NCBI RefSeq assembly: GCF_947623445.1
Contig: NC_135248.1
Location: 10,292,977 to 10,356,976 of the forward strand
Length of the DNA stretch: 64,000 bases
Direction: 5' to 3'
DNA from: Clavelina lepadiformis
Taxonomy: Eukaryota; Chordata; Ascidiacea; Aplousobranchia; Clavelinidae
The notes below the pieces were generated by a model, which did no database searches, was not told where the DNA came from, and worked only from the letters and a program-made list of their open reading frames with translations. Each line of letters starts with the position of its first letter. The first letter of the stretch is position 1. Below, piece after piece: positions 1-10,387 of the stretch. The position numbers were made by a program, and so were the translations under genes.

Positions 1-3000
1 TTCGTGGGACTTTGAACGCAGAAGATGACCAGCAAAATAATTTTCAATAACATCCTTTCCTCGTCTGTAAAACAAGAACTTGAGTTAGACAAATTCTGTT
101 CACAAAAAAGCAATGCTTCAAAACTTTCAATTATTCCTTTCCTACCAAATGCTTTATTGGTGTCACCCGAGTTACAGTAATACCTTGAGCAATACAAAAG
201 CATAATAACAAAACTTACGCCAGTATTACACCAAATGTTCCTAACTCGCTTATAGCTTGCACTTCTTGGTGACCACTCGCAGTAACAAATATATTATCCA
301 ATGGTTTTGGGCAGATTTTTTCCATCAAAATATAAGCACAGCGTCTTTCATCGTTGCCAATCTCACTGAGTAAAGTCACTATATCTTCACCATAAATGTT
401 GTTCCCTGAAGAGAGAAAAAATAAAAGATTTCTATGTAGTCAGGTGGTTGACACTTGTATGGTCGGGTGTAAAATATTTTGAAACTTTTCTAATAGAATA
501 AGACAAATCTGTTATAATGATTTCACCTCCTCCTTCCCGCTGTGGTTTTAAAACATAAAGGTCAGGATTTGTGATTGCCATCTGCACAGCATTGTCGCCA
601 TCAGAATTCTGTTAAGTGTAACATCTACAGTATGTGGTTCTGTCTACGTCATAAAATCTGAACATCAACATCAGCAACAGCAAGAAGTACAAACAAGCAA
701 TAAAACAAAAGTTTCGGCCAAAATGAAAAAAGGGAAATCAAAAGCAATGACAAATAGGAAATTAAGCCTTCTATTTAAATGTTTAAAGAAAGATACTAAG
801 TTCGGTGATCAAAAATGAAGCATAAATTTTGAATGTAGATTTTTATACAAAACAAATTTACAAAAACGTTGTTTTTAATTTCACTTAAAATAGATTTTGC
901 TGAATGTAATTGCATTATTTTCAAATTGCACTAAATAATAAAGATTATTTATGACTTTGCTTGGCATTCGTGAAACAATATTCAAAAAAACTTACCATTT
1001 CTAACTCATAGAACCCAGCAAAAGTGCTCCTTAACTTTTGGACAACATCGATGTCATCAATAAATCTTTCAAGAACATCAGGTTTTGCCAGGACTTCTTG
1101 CATCTTTTTGCATCCGGCAAGTTGGTAGCCAATACTGGGACAAAGTATGGCACGACTCATTTCGACTTTGAGGCGAACATCCCAAAACTGCAATCGTGTT
1201 TAAACATATTAAGATTATGCTACAGCTTGCAGAAATATTAGATTTTTAACAGCAATGGATAAAATAGATTACCTTATGTGAAAGTTTCTTTGTATACAAT
1301 AATGTTTTTAGACAAGTACCTTTTCATCGGTGTAATCGTCTGCAGTGTAAAGACCTCGAAAGTAAACAATGGCAACTTCTTCGTCGTCACTATGGTGAAG
1401 TATCAAAAATTTAAAAGACATCGTGCGTGTTCTTTATGAATATTTAACATATTTGTGGATATACTGTAATTCGATAAAAGCACTCACACAAAGAGCTTGC
1501 CATCTGGTGATAGTGCGATGCTTGCAATAAGCTCCCAACATGTCTTTCTTCTCACTGTGATGTGTTCATCGAGGTCATAAATTGCATATTCCACAGCCCG
1601 TTGATCAAAAATATTTGGTTCATTATCTTGGCATAGGAAGAGGATAATAGCGTTTGGGTTGCCGTAATCTTTCCAAGCGGTAAAAAATCCATGGGCAACT
1701 CTACTTAAGCTTTCATTTTTAGGCAGATGAGCAGTAAGTTCTTTCATTTTTGCATATTGTAAAACATCAGAATGGACAGAACTCAGTCCACTGCCAAGTT
1801 TAACACTAGCTGAAGCAATGGTATTTACTTCAATTTGCTTGGGATTGAAAAATTTATTTCCGCTCTTGTCGACAACGTGTTCAAACATGTAATCAGATCG
1901 CAAAATCCCGAAATCTAACCTCTACATAGGCAAAAATACAATATAGCAAATTAGTGTTGTTCAAGTTCTTTAATATTATATTGTACTTTCTAACTTTTAC
2001 ACGGTGGCACAGAATATTTACCCGTAACAAGCCACACGTTACATACAGTAGATATTTTAAGATAGTCGTTATGAAGCTGGTGAAAACTTTAAACAAAAGT
2101 ATATGGTAAACCTGAAAAACTTTCTGCCAAAGATGAAAGTACAATGGTTACTTACTTGTTTACCAGATGCCTTTGAAGCTTTGTAAATATCATACAGCCT
2201 CTTGGTGAAATCATCAACTTTGATAACGCTATGAAAGGGATTAACAGCTTTAAATGTCGTGGAGTTTATAAGAAATGAGCCATAAACGATAACGAAAAGT
2301 TACTTAACGTCTCCTCTCACTTCTTAAAAGCAGCTGACATAAATTCATCGTCCTGGCTAACATCATGTATCAACTTATTGATGTGAGGTTGTAAAAATGT
2401 CAAGAGTTGAAATCCATCTTTGGGGATAGGTGAAGGCAGCAAAGAACATGGAACACATGTGTATGTCTACATGCAACAGGAAACCAACAAGGTAACAAGT
2501 TAGGTATTTCTGCCCAGCCCAAGATTTACCTCTTAGTTTTATTTAATGCATAATACCGTAACTGAATTGGTTGCACACCCTTCAAATCCACAGTCATTAA
2601 AAAATTCATATTTTAATGCAATAGTAGTTGAGATACTTGTAACTGCATGATGAAGCAATTTTTTGTTAACCGAACAAAGATCTTACAGTAGAAGTTTGTA
2701 TGACGATATTATTACGAGAATACTCTTCAAGACGGTTCAAGTCGGCCTACAGACGTATTCTGCTATTCTGTGTTGGCTGGTACAAAAAATGTAAATGACA
2801 GCCAGCATATCATACTGTGATGAAACTTATAATTCTAAAACTACGAGTGATTTTGTCGATAACGATTCAAAAATCACGTGTCCTGTTATGGTTGTTTTTG
2901 AGCCTTTCTTTCTTGTATTTGTGGTTAGTCCATAAAGTGACTCAATCACGCTGTTTGGATGCAGACACGCGGAGCTAAAGTATGGGTATATTACAGCAGC

Positions 3001-3402
3001 ATGCATTATTTTTAGTAGTAAACCTCGTTCCAAGGCACTAAGTTATCAGTCTTGTCAAAGATGTCAACAAATGCAGCCTATATGTCAACATATGCAATAT
3101 AGGCCAGTATTCGCAACTGGTTTCAATGAGTTTCGTTTTTCCAATAAAATTTTGTCTAAGTTAATTTGAAATTCCGGATGATGGGGATGGTGGTGAATAT
3201 AAACTTGAAAACGCTGTACCGTTAATATCAACTCTCCATATATGTGCATCATGAAACAAACTATTGTTAAAATACAAACCTTTGTTGGTGACTGGCCATC
3301 TTTTTTCTGCATAAGAATTCCTTTGGAAACGCAAAGGTCACGTGTACTTTCCACCAAGCTGTTGACATTTTCTTTATCCAGTTTGGAACACAATGAAAAC
3401 AT
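1..3402 (-). CDS. GSS: Glutathione synthetase (3' end cut by window)
   Basis: Makes glutathione from gamma-glutamylcysteine and glycine with ATP, in the cytosol. Coding exons, 5' to 3' on the minus strand: 3402-3280, 2466-2321, 2228-2156, 1921-1488, 1389-1320, 1187-996, 608-527, 405-219 and 64-1. Intron phases agree throughout and the ends are GT-AG. About 457 residues are encoded here; against the ~474-residue human enzyme only the last ~18 are missing, off the left edge. Visible family motifs: RSDYMF, then IEVNTIA (Glu ~145 and Asn ~147, metal and substrate site), NIFDQRA, AIVYFRG, TFAGFYEL, and the ATP-grasp loop KPQREGGGNN (Lys ~367, Glu ~371). AGHLLRSK is near the end. The start is the first ATG after an in-frame TAA. 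Seen directly; the function follows from the family. Confidence 0.95.
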
Positions 3403-4400
3403 GTTGCTTTAAATGCTAGGACTTGCACAATACTGTTAAGTCTCGGTCATGTATTTAAAAGAAAATATTTTATTGCTTGAAAATCTCTTGTGTAATGTAA
3501 GTCGTAAGCGGTTTGTAGCCCCCACGGCTCATAGCGCAAAATAAACGATAATAATTTTAAAGCGATAGAACTTATTTGTTGGGGCGATGCCTTCATCTAG
3601 TGTTGGTATTAGTATTATTAACACATGTAATGCGACTAATATACGCTCTCGTACGTTTCTTAAACCATGCAGTACTAGCAAATCAAACTTAACTATCACT
3701 TTAAACATCTACAAGGAATAGGAAAACTTAATTTTACTTTTAATAATTTATCTGTCCATGTTTTTACTCCACATGTTGTCTCATCCAGTGGTCATCATGC
3801 CTGGCAAAACATCATAAATTTACTCTGACACGTTCATTTCTCGTAAGTGCTTTTCAAAAAGTTGTTGTACCGTTCGTTTTTCGCATGTTACATTTATATT
3901 AAACTGACTACAAACAAGCTAAGCCTATCGGACTCTTAACACTGTAGTTGCAGGAAATCGTATCGTTTCAATAAGAAGCAGCCGGAAATGATGTCAAAAT
4001 TTTCATTTATACCGGAAAATTATTTTCCTGCTAGATAAGGCGTAACAGTTAAAATAATATCGGTAGTGTTTCATACTAAACACGACCATCTATGAACATT
4101 CAGATCATCTAAAAAGGAACAAAATCACCGACAATATTTTTATGTTCAAACGTCAAATATAGTCAGGCCTTATGACCAAACTAAACAAAAACTTCACAGT
4201 TATAAATCGGTTTTAACTATCGCCAAATATTAGATTTCGGACCTATTTAGTACGGTATCAAAAAGTAGAACGTGTAAGGCTGTAAGCTGTGGCTCAGGCC
4301 GCGTTATTCAAAGGCGAAATATTCACTCGCTCAAACTGAAAGGTCGCACTTTCAAGCATCGCACTACCACCAGATTGGCTATTTTGATCACATGGTTTGG

Positions 4401-4631
4401 CAGTTCCCTCTAAGCTGCGCGCGTGCGCAAATGCGCACTGCTGTCACGGTCTTCGCGCACAGAAAAACTGTGCTGCGCACAAGAAAAAAATCCAACCTGA
4501 ATTGAAAATAAACGCATAATAATGGCCACAGTGCGCACTGCGCACGTCTGATGTTGCTCACAGTGGACCAAGGGACTGCTCAATGAGTTAGTGTGCTTGC
4601 TCACACTTGTGAAAAATTAGAGGGAACATTG
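4401..4631. mobile_element. Short hAT-like MITE
   Basis: A 231-bp element with inverted ends: the left end starts CAGTTCCCTCTAAGC and the right end, read inverted, starts CAATGTTCCCTCTAAT. The interior is rich in TGCGCAC / GTGCGCA words and so can fold strongly. CA...TG ends and this size are typical of non-autonomous hAT elements. No clean 8-bp target duplication is visible, so the copy is old or its ends are slightly misplaced. No coding capacity. Confidence 0.6.
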
Positions 4632-5532
4632 GTGGTAATGTATTGTATTGTTTATTTTTCGTCCTTGTCTGTAGGGTAACGACTAATAAAATGCTGAACA
4701 TTGTAGCGTGATAAAATAACAATTAAAAATTCCAACAGCAAACAATGAGCGGGAAAAAGCAGCGAAGCCCAAAAGTCTTAAAACGTGCAAAGATGCTGTA
4801 ACCAAACAATTAAGATGAATAACAATGGCCACTTAACCCAATATACAATAAATAACAACTAAATGTGTTCAACTGTTGACTGAATTCTTTAATAAAACCA
4901 ATGTTTCGCAAACCCATACGAGTGAGCTTTATCAGGGCAGATTACAATAATAAAGAATGGTAAATACAATAAAATAAGTTAATAAATACAATAAAGATCT
5001 GCTGAAAATTGTTTATATAGGCTACTGTTCAGGCGTAAATAAAACTTACGCTATCTACGCCCACAAAACCAATCTTTAAGTATGTTCTTTTCTAAAAACC
5101 AATGAACACTTTTCTTGAAAAAAAATCGACATCAGCCTCTCATTTAGCTGAAAAACTGAACTGCTATTGATTATGTCACCAACAGCAGCCTGTCAGTCAC
5201 TGAGCTGTGTGCAGTAGCAAGGCGCTATTGAAAATAGCAGGCTGCAGCACACGCTCTTTCGGTTACGATCCCGCCTCGATGACGAAGCACACTGCGTTGT
5301 TTGGGAAGCTGATGTTAACTTGTGCAATCTTTATTATTGTTTTGGGAAGTACAGCCAACGTCATAGCCTATATAGGAGAGAGCAAATGTCACAAGTTTAG
5401 TTTACAGCTTACGTGTCCCTTAAATACATTTATTTCGGATTTTCCATGAGCAAAGATAGAATTGTTGACTGAATAGTCTTCGCGCTAGGAGCCACCTAGC
5501 CTGCCTTAAATATAAGCTAGTTATAGGCTACC

Positions 5533-5830
5533 GGGGTCTAGTATACAAGTGCACAACCACAAGATGCCTTTGTATACTAGACCCCAGCTACTCAAATTGT
5601 GACGTCATCTGGTTGTGCACTTCAAAACTACAATAGACCCCATTTTTGTCAGACTGCAGAGTTTGGTATAGGCCGAATTCTTGGTACTTGTATACAGCTC
5701 TGTCATGTAGGCCTAGGCTAAAAACTGATTTTAATGCAGAAGTCCACAACCTTGTGTTGCATTCAAACACCAGACCTCTGCTACCCAATTTGTGACACCA
5801 TTTGGTTGTGCTTTTCTGCACTAGCCTAAG
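5533..5830. repeat. Inverted and degenerate direct repeat cluster
   Basis: A perfect 16-bp inverted repeat (GGGGTCTAGTATACAA at 5533-5548, its complement at 5570-5585) with a 21-bp loop. The unit TGGTTGTGCACTT...AGACCCC occurs inverted at 5533-5558, forward at 5610-5641, and as a decayed copy near 5790-5830. Nature unknown; possibly remains of a foldback element. Confidence 0.5.
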
Positions 5831-6031
5831 CCTAAAAAAGTGGAAATCAGTCAGCGTACCTGAAATTACCATTCATGTAAGAGATAGGTTGATATTACTA
5901 AAAGTAATTTACATGATGTCTTTAACGCAGGTTGTTCAAAATATAGATATATTTTTAAAAAGTTTGATATAAGATTTAAGGATTATAGGTAATCTAAAAT
6001 ATACCTTGCAAAAACAGTAAGATAAATAATA

Positions 6032-9000
6032 ATGTGGCCTAGTCGAAGACGTGGTTTTCAAAGGCGATCACATATGGGCCTGATGCTTCTGTTTATACAA
6101 TTGTGTCAGGCAGGGTTTGATCGAATTCCACCAGTTACACTTGGCACAATCGCATTAAATGTCGCCGTATATTTGGGGATGATCCATCAGTTTTTCAAAC
6201 AACAGATTCCTCATCCATTGGAAATCTGTGCTGGAGTGGTACAAGTTTGGCATCACAGAGATTATTGGTAAGAGTTTATCGTGGAATTAATACATATGAC
6301 AAAAGTCTGAGAACTAAAAAGTTTGCCAAACTATAAGTGGTAGACTGACACTGTTGTCTAAACTTGAAGGTTAGCAAATTGAACAGCTAAATATTTATCA
6401 TATCTTTGCAAGAAAATGTATGGTTGTGACTAGTGTGATTTTTGTCCAAACTGTGCCTTTATTGCTGTAAATTTTAGGATTAAACATCACGTTTTGTCGT
6501 CATAGTTGTGCTTACCATCATTGTTGCTGGAACGTTTGCAGTCGACTGTGTTGGCATAATATTTTATTATTTGTAATAATAACAAAAATTGAAATGACTT
6601 TATGAATGAAAATGAGCAGAGCTCTGATATATCAGTCAAGCAATGCAAACTTTTCAGTGATGATACCGGTCTACTTCACTGATTGCACAATTATCAATAT
6701 TATACAGCTTAAAACAATACAACTTCTACTAGAAGTGAAGAATGGCATAAGGCAGGGGTGGGCAAACTACGAACCACATAGTTTCTTTAAAGCTTGAATT
6801 TTGCTCAAAATGTGTGTATTTTTGGTGACTGTCAACAACGAAACTTATCTATTCAAAATATATTGCAAATGATATGAAATCAGTTTTCAAACTGATTGAC
6901 AAAAAATTGTTTTACCCTAATGCTATTCTGTAGCTACCAATAAAGTTTTTTCAAATCAGGGGAATGCCAATATTGTTCAATGAACCGCACAAACTACCGG
7001 TAATTATGACATCATAAGTACATGACTTGGCCCACTTAGAATATTTCAACACCTAGTGTGGTTCTCGGGTTCAAAAAAGTTTCTCACCCTTGGCGAAATG
7101 AAGAAAGTCATTGTATGAACTCACTTGGTATTTAACCTACTTAATAAAATTTTATCCCTTTTTTGCAAGTATATCATGTCAAGATTTGATTTGATATATG
7201 AACTTCAAAAACACTATTCCATGAAAGTTGAACCTTATTTCAAATATGTATGTTTTCATTAAACAGGAGAATTATTGAAGCAACTTTTCACCATGCCAAT
7301 GATTGGCATCTTTATTACAACATGGTTTCTTTTCTTTGGAAAGGAATGTGGCTGGAACGCAAAATTGGATCCGTAAGATTCTTATACATGATCGGTGTTT
7401 TTACCGTTTTGGTGAACACAGTCATGCTCTACCTCAATTATTTTGTCGCACTGATACTCAACGATCCAAGCTACATCAATCAATGCGCCCTTGGTTTTTC
7501 TGGTAAGTAAAGCTTTAATTTCTGCATATAAAATGAAGAATTAAATCACAGATTGTTGGTATTGATTAGCTGAATATTCTATGGCAGGGGTGGTATTTGC
7601 AGTGAAGGTAGTCACAACACATATGATGCCAAGAAGTACTTCTATGATAATGGGTTTCATCCCAGTAAATTCTCGATTTGCATGTTGGCTTGAATTGCTG
7701 TTGATTCAGGTAGAAAATACATTCTTCATCATCATATACATCAAATTTAAAAATGACTATTGTGTATGTTATTTATCAAACTAGACTAGAAAAAACTACA
7801 ATCAAACATGTTAAACCCAGAGAAAGCTTAACACATATGTATTATGGTGTAGGTTCTTATCCCAAATGCTTCATTTACGGGCCATCTTGCTGGAATTCTT
7901 GTTGGCCTTGCATATGTGCAAGAAACACTAAGGAGAATAGTAGAATGGCCATTGGCTGGTAATGTTTGCCTCACAACATGTTTTATTTACTTTAAGTATT
8001 CTGATTATGTGATGTCGGCATGCTGTAAGTAAGAAATGAACACGGGTTGATAGAAGTAGAGTATTTAATTTGTGTTTTATGGTTACAGCTTTCACAAGAC
8101 CTGCGTATGCTGGTCCATCTTACACATATTACAGTGGGACAACATCATCCACTGCTAGCAGGTATCCACTTAAACTTCGAAACAAACCTAAACATTATCC
8201 TCATGATTCTAATGCAGGATATCTTTTAACTGCATACAGTGCTTGGGCTGCAGATGATGCTAACGTGTACACTGGAGGCCTTGATGAGAATGAACAAATA
8301 AGAAGAGCCACAGAGGAGAGCTTGCGAGAACAGAATTATCCAGGTAGAATTCTTACCCCTCTTCTCAGTAGAATTGCATGTAAAGATTATTGCTGGGAAT
8401 TGAGCCGATTTGTTTTAGCTGCCATAGTGGCTAAATGGGAAGTGATATTTTTAATCGCATGCAAAACTACTGTTTATTTTTACGAAGTGGGGGTGGTAAC
8501 GATTTTATTAGCAACCTATGCCATGCTAGACTCAAGTTTTATCAAGGAAACAAACAATTCAATCCTTAAAATGATTAACAGAGCAGCACATTTCCACTAA
8601 TCAATGGATTACCAAACATTTTGTTACAAATTCTTTCCTACATACATTTTTGGCTAATGGTTAACAATATGTTTAGTTGCTAAGAACTTTAAGTCGCTAG
8701 CAGGTATTAGCCGGATAAATTTTCAAAGCCCTAGTCCAAGAATTTCTTTACAGTTGTAAGACTGTAAACTGTGCATTTTCATTCTTACGAAGCTCGTGAA
8801 CGTCTTTATCCTGACCTTTCATCAGAAATGAACGGAAGAGCCAGAGAGGTTCCATCTGCTCCTCCAGGAGAACAAGATCATGAGCAACCTCATCCTTATG
8901 GTAGTTCTATTACAATTTATCAACTGTAGATGCCATCTGCAGCTACAAATGATTAAAAAAATTTTGGATTAATTTTGTAAAGCTGATTTTTTCTTTATAG

Positions 9001-9089
9001 GCTGGAATATTCCAAATTCAACAAGTTTAGATCAGGATGACATACGAAGGCGCAGACTGGAGCATTTTTCCAATATATCGAGACGATAG
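6032..9089 (+). CDS. RHBDD1: Rhomboid intramembrane protease RHBDD1 (RHBDL4)
   Basis: ER-membrane serine protease that in vertebrates cleaves ubiquitinated membrane proteins for ER-associated degradation with p97/VCP. Exons: 6032-6267, 7267-7502, 7588-7709, 7853-7958, 8089-8343, 8793-8900 and 9001-9089; 383 residues (human ~315), all junctions GT-AG and in phase. The N-terminus reads GLMLLFIQ and IPPVTLGTIALN. The family block HHANDWHLYYNM precedes the catalytic GFSG (Ser ~157) and SFTGHLAGILVG (His ~209). The soluble tail keeps a ubiquitin-interacting motif (about 298-312, LDENEQIRRATEESL) and an Arg-rich VCP-binding motif (about 370-377, RRRRLEHF). Intron 1 (~1 kb) contains a hAT-like MITE. 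It is convergent with SZRD1. The start Met gives the right spacing to the first membrane helix. Function follows from the family. Confidence 0.95.
6753..7092. mobile_element. hAT-like MITE in RHBDD1 intron 1
   Basis: About 340 bp. The left end is CAGGGGTGGGCAAACTACG; the right end, inverted, is CAAGGGTGAGAAACTTT. These ends resemble those of hAT (Charlie-type) elements. No transposase frame and no exact 8-bp duplication (GCATAAGG versus GCGAAATG). Lies fully inside the intron, so splicing should be unaffected. Confidence 0.55.
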
Positions 9090-9428
9090 CGTAGATTATT
9101 TGCACAAATGCTGGTTCAATATTTTGCTTTACAGCAACTCAAAGAGTGCAATTTGTTTTTTAGCTTTGTAATGCATTTATGTTTTCTTTTTACTTATTTA
9201 AATGAAAGGTAACAGATAGGTAGTTATCAAATGACAAGCACAGCCACAATTTAAGCTCAAGCCCTTGATATAAAACACTGTATGAATTTCACTACTATTG
9301 TACACAAATCATTATCCGTTGGTTTTTATAAAGTGCTGCTGTTACCGCTTTGATAAATGCTTATTTTGTAATGAGTATAATATAAGGGTGATCATTGACA
9401 AGTGAAAAGTACTTAACGGAGCGGGTTA

Positions 9429-9434
9429 AATAAA
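9429..9434 (+). terminator. Poly(A) signal AATAAA for RHBDD1
   Basis: AATAAA lies 340 bp after the RHBDD1 stop. A complementary TTTATT, a minus-strand signal, follows at 9438-9443, so opposing signals sit within 15 bp of each other. Confidence 0.55.
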
Positions 9435-9541
9435 ATTTTTATTCCAAAAACAATCAGTTGTAATTTAGCAGTTCAACATGGACAGTGTAAGCTTACAAAT
9501 TTGGATTAAACTAATTTTGCAAATACAGTTCTGTGGCAGCT

Positions 9542-9547
9542 TTTATT
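9542..9547 (-). terminator. Candidate poly(A) signal for SZRD1
   Basis: TTTATT on the plus strand reads AATAAA on the minus strand, about 840 bp after the SZRD1 stop. A second candidate is 9438-9443. The stretch 9548-10387 would be the SZRD1 3' UTR; I see no other gene in it. Confidence 0.4.
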
Positions 9548-10387
9548 TCACTGTAGCATAATCTAGAATTAGGTATATGCAGACATACCGTAACCAAAGG
9601 AGTAATTAATATTAATTAATTATTAATTATCCATTGGGAATAAAGATCATTCAATTTGCAGCAAGGCTTACTACACTTACAGTATGCATGCCTGGATACG
9701 CTTACATTAAAATCTAATACAGCAATCCTAACACATATCTGACTTGAATTCTAGTTTACGCCACATCATGCATGGTAAAGCGATAAAAAAGATTTAAAAC
9801 CATCTGTGGTACAGCATACCATCAATGCACAAGTACAACAGTTTAATTTCTCATGATGTATAGTAATGTTTCTGTGGGAAACTGAGGCCATTGTCAGCCT
9901 AGTTAAAAACTTATAAAATGAACAACTTCTAACCATAGTTTCAACATACTGACAACAATGCCTGCACAAACAAAAGACTGAGTGGGGTTCAATCACGTAT
10001 ATACAAAGTAATATGCCGTATAACATGATAAACAAAGTACCACAAAAAGCTCATCACAGTATCCTGCTATTTACAGATTAAAAAGACTACAAACATATTC
10101 AGCATCACTGTTGCCGGGCCCGTGACTAGCTAATATGCTAGTGTCTTTTCTCAGGCATCAACAGCCTCCTGCAATTCAGCTCTTGGATGAAAGCTTACAA
10201 TGACATCTTCATCCGGAGGATGCAGTCATTAAACCCGCAGGGTCATACTGAAGTCACCTCGCAGGCAAGTTCAATGGGTTGACTGGGAAACTTTTGTAGC
10301 GAACACTACAAACTCGCGCTAACCGGGTACTCTCCTTCCCAGGGATTTTTTCTTTAAATTATACTGGCACCTTGCTGGCCTACAAAA

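Larger units (their letters stand above)
3403..6031. other. Intergenic: GSS / RHBDD1 divergent spacer
   Basis: 2.6 kb between two divergently transcribed genes, so promoters of both should lie here. I see no convincing TATA box or other named site. It contains a small hAT-like MITE (4401-4631) and a cluster of short inverted and direct repeats (about 5530-5830). Short open frames here look like chance. Confidence 0.6.

Noticed and set aside
5207..5449. 80-codon plus-strand frame with a hydrophobic stretch
   Set aside because: Resembles a membrane segment only by composition; isolated, with no family similarity I know.
8344..8600. Continuation of the RHBDD1 exon 5 frame
   Set aside because: It reads past a GT donor into an intron; the UIM exon joins in phase to 8793, restoring the conserved tail.
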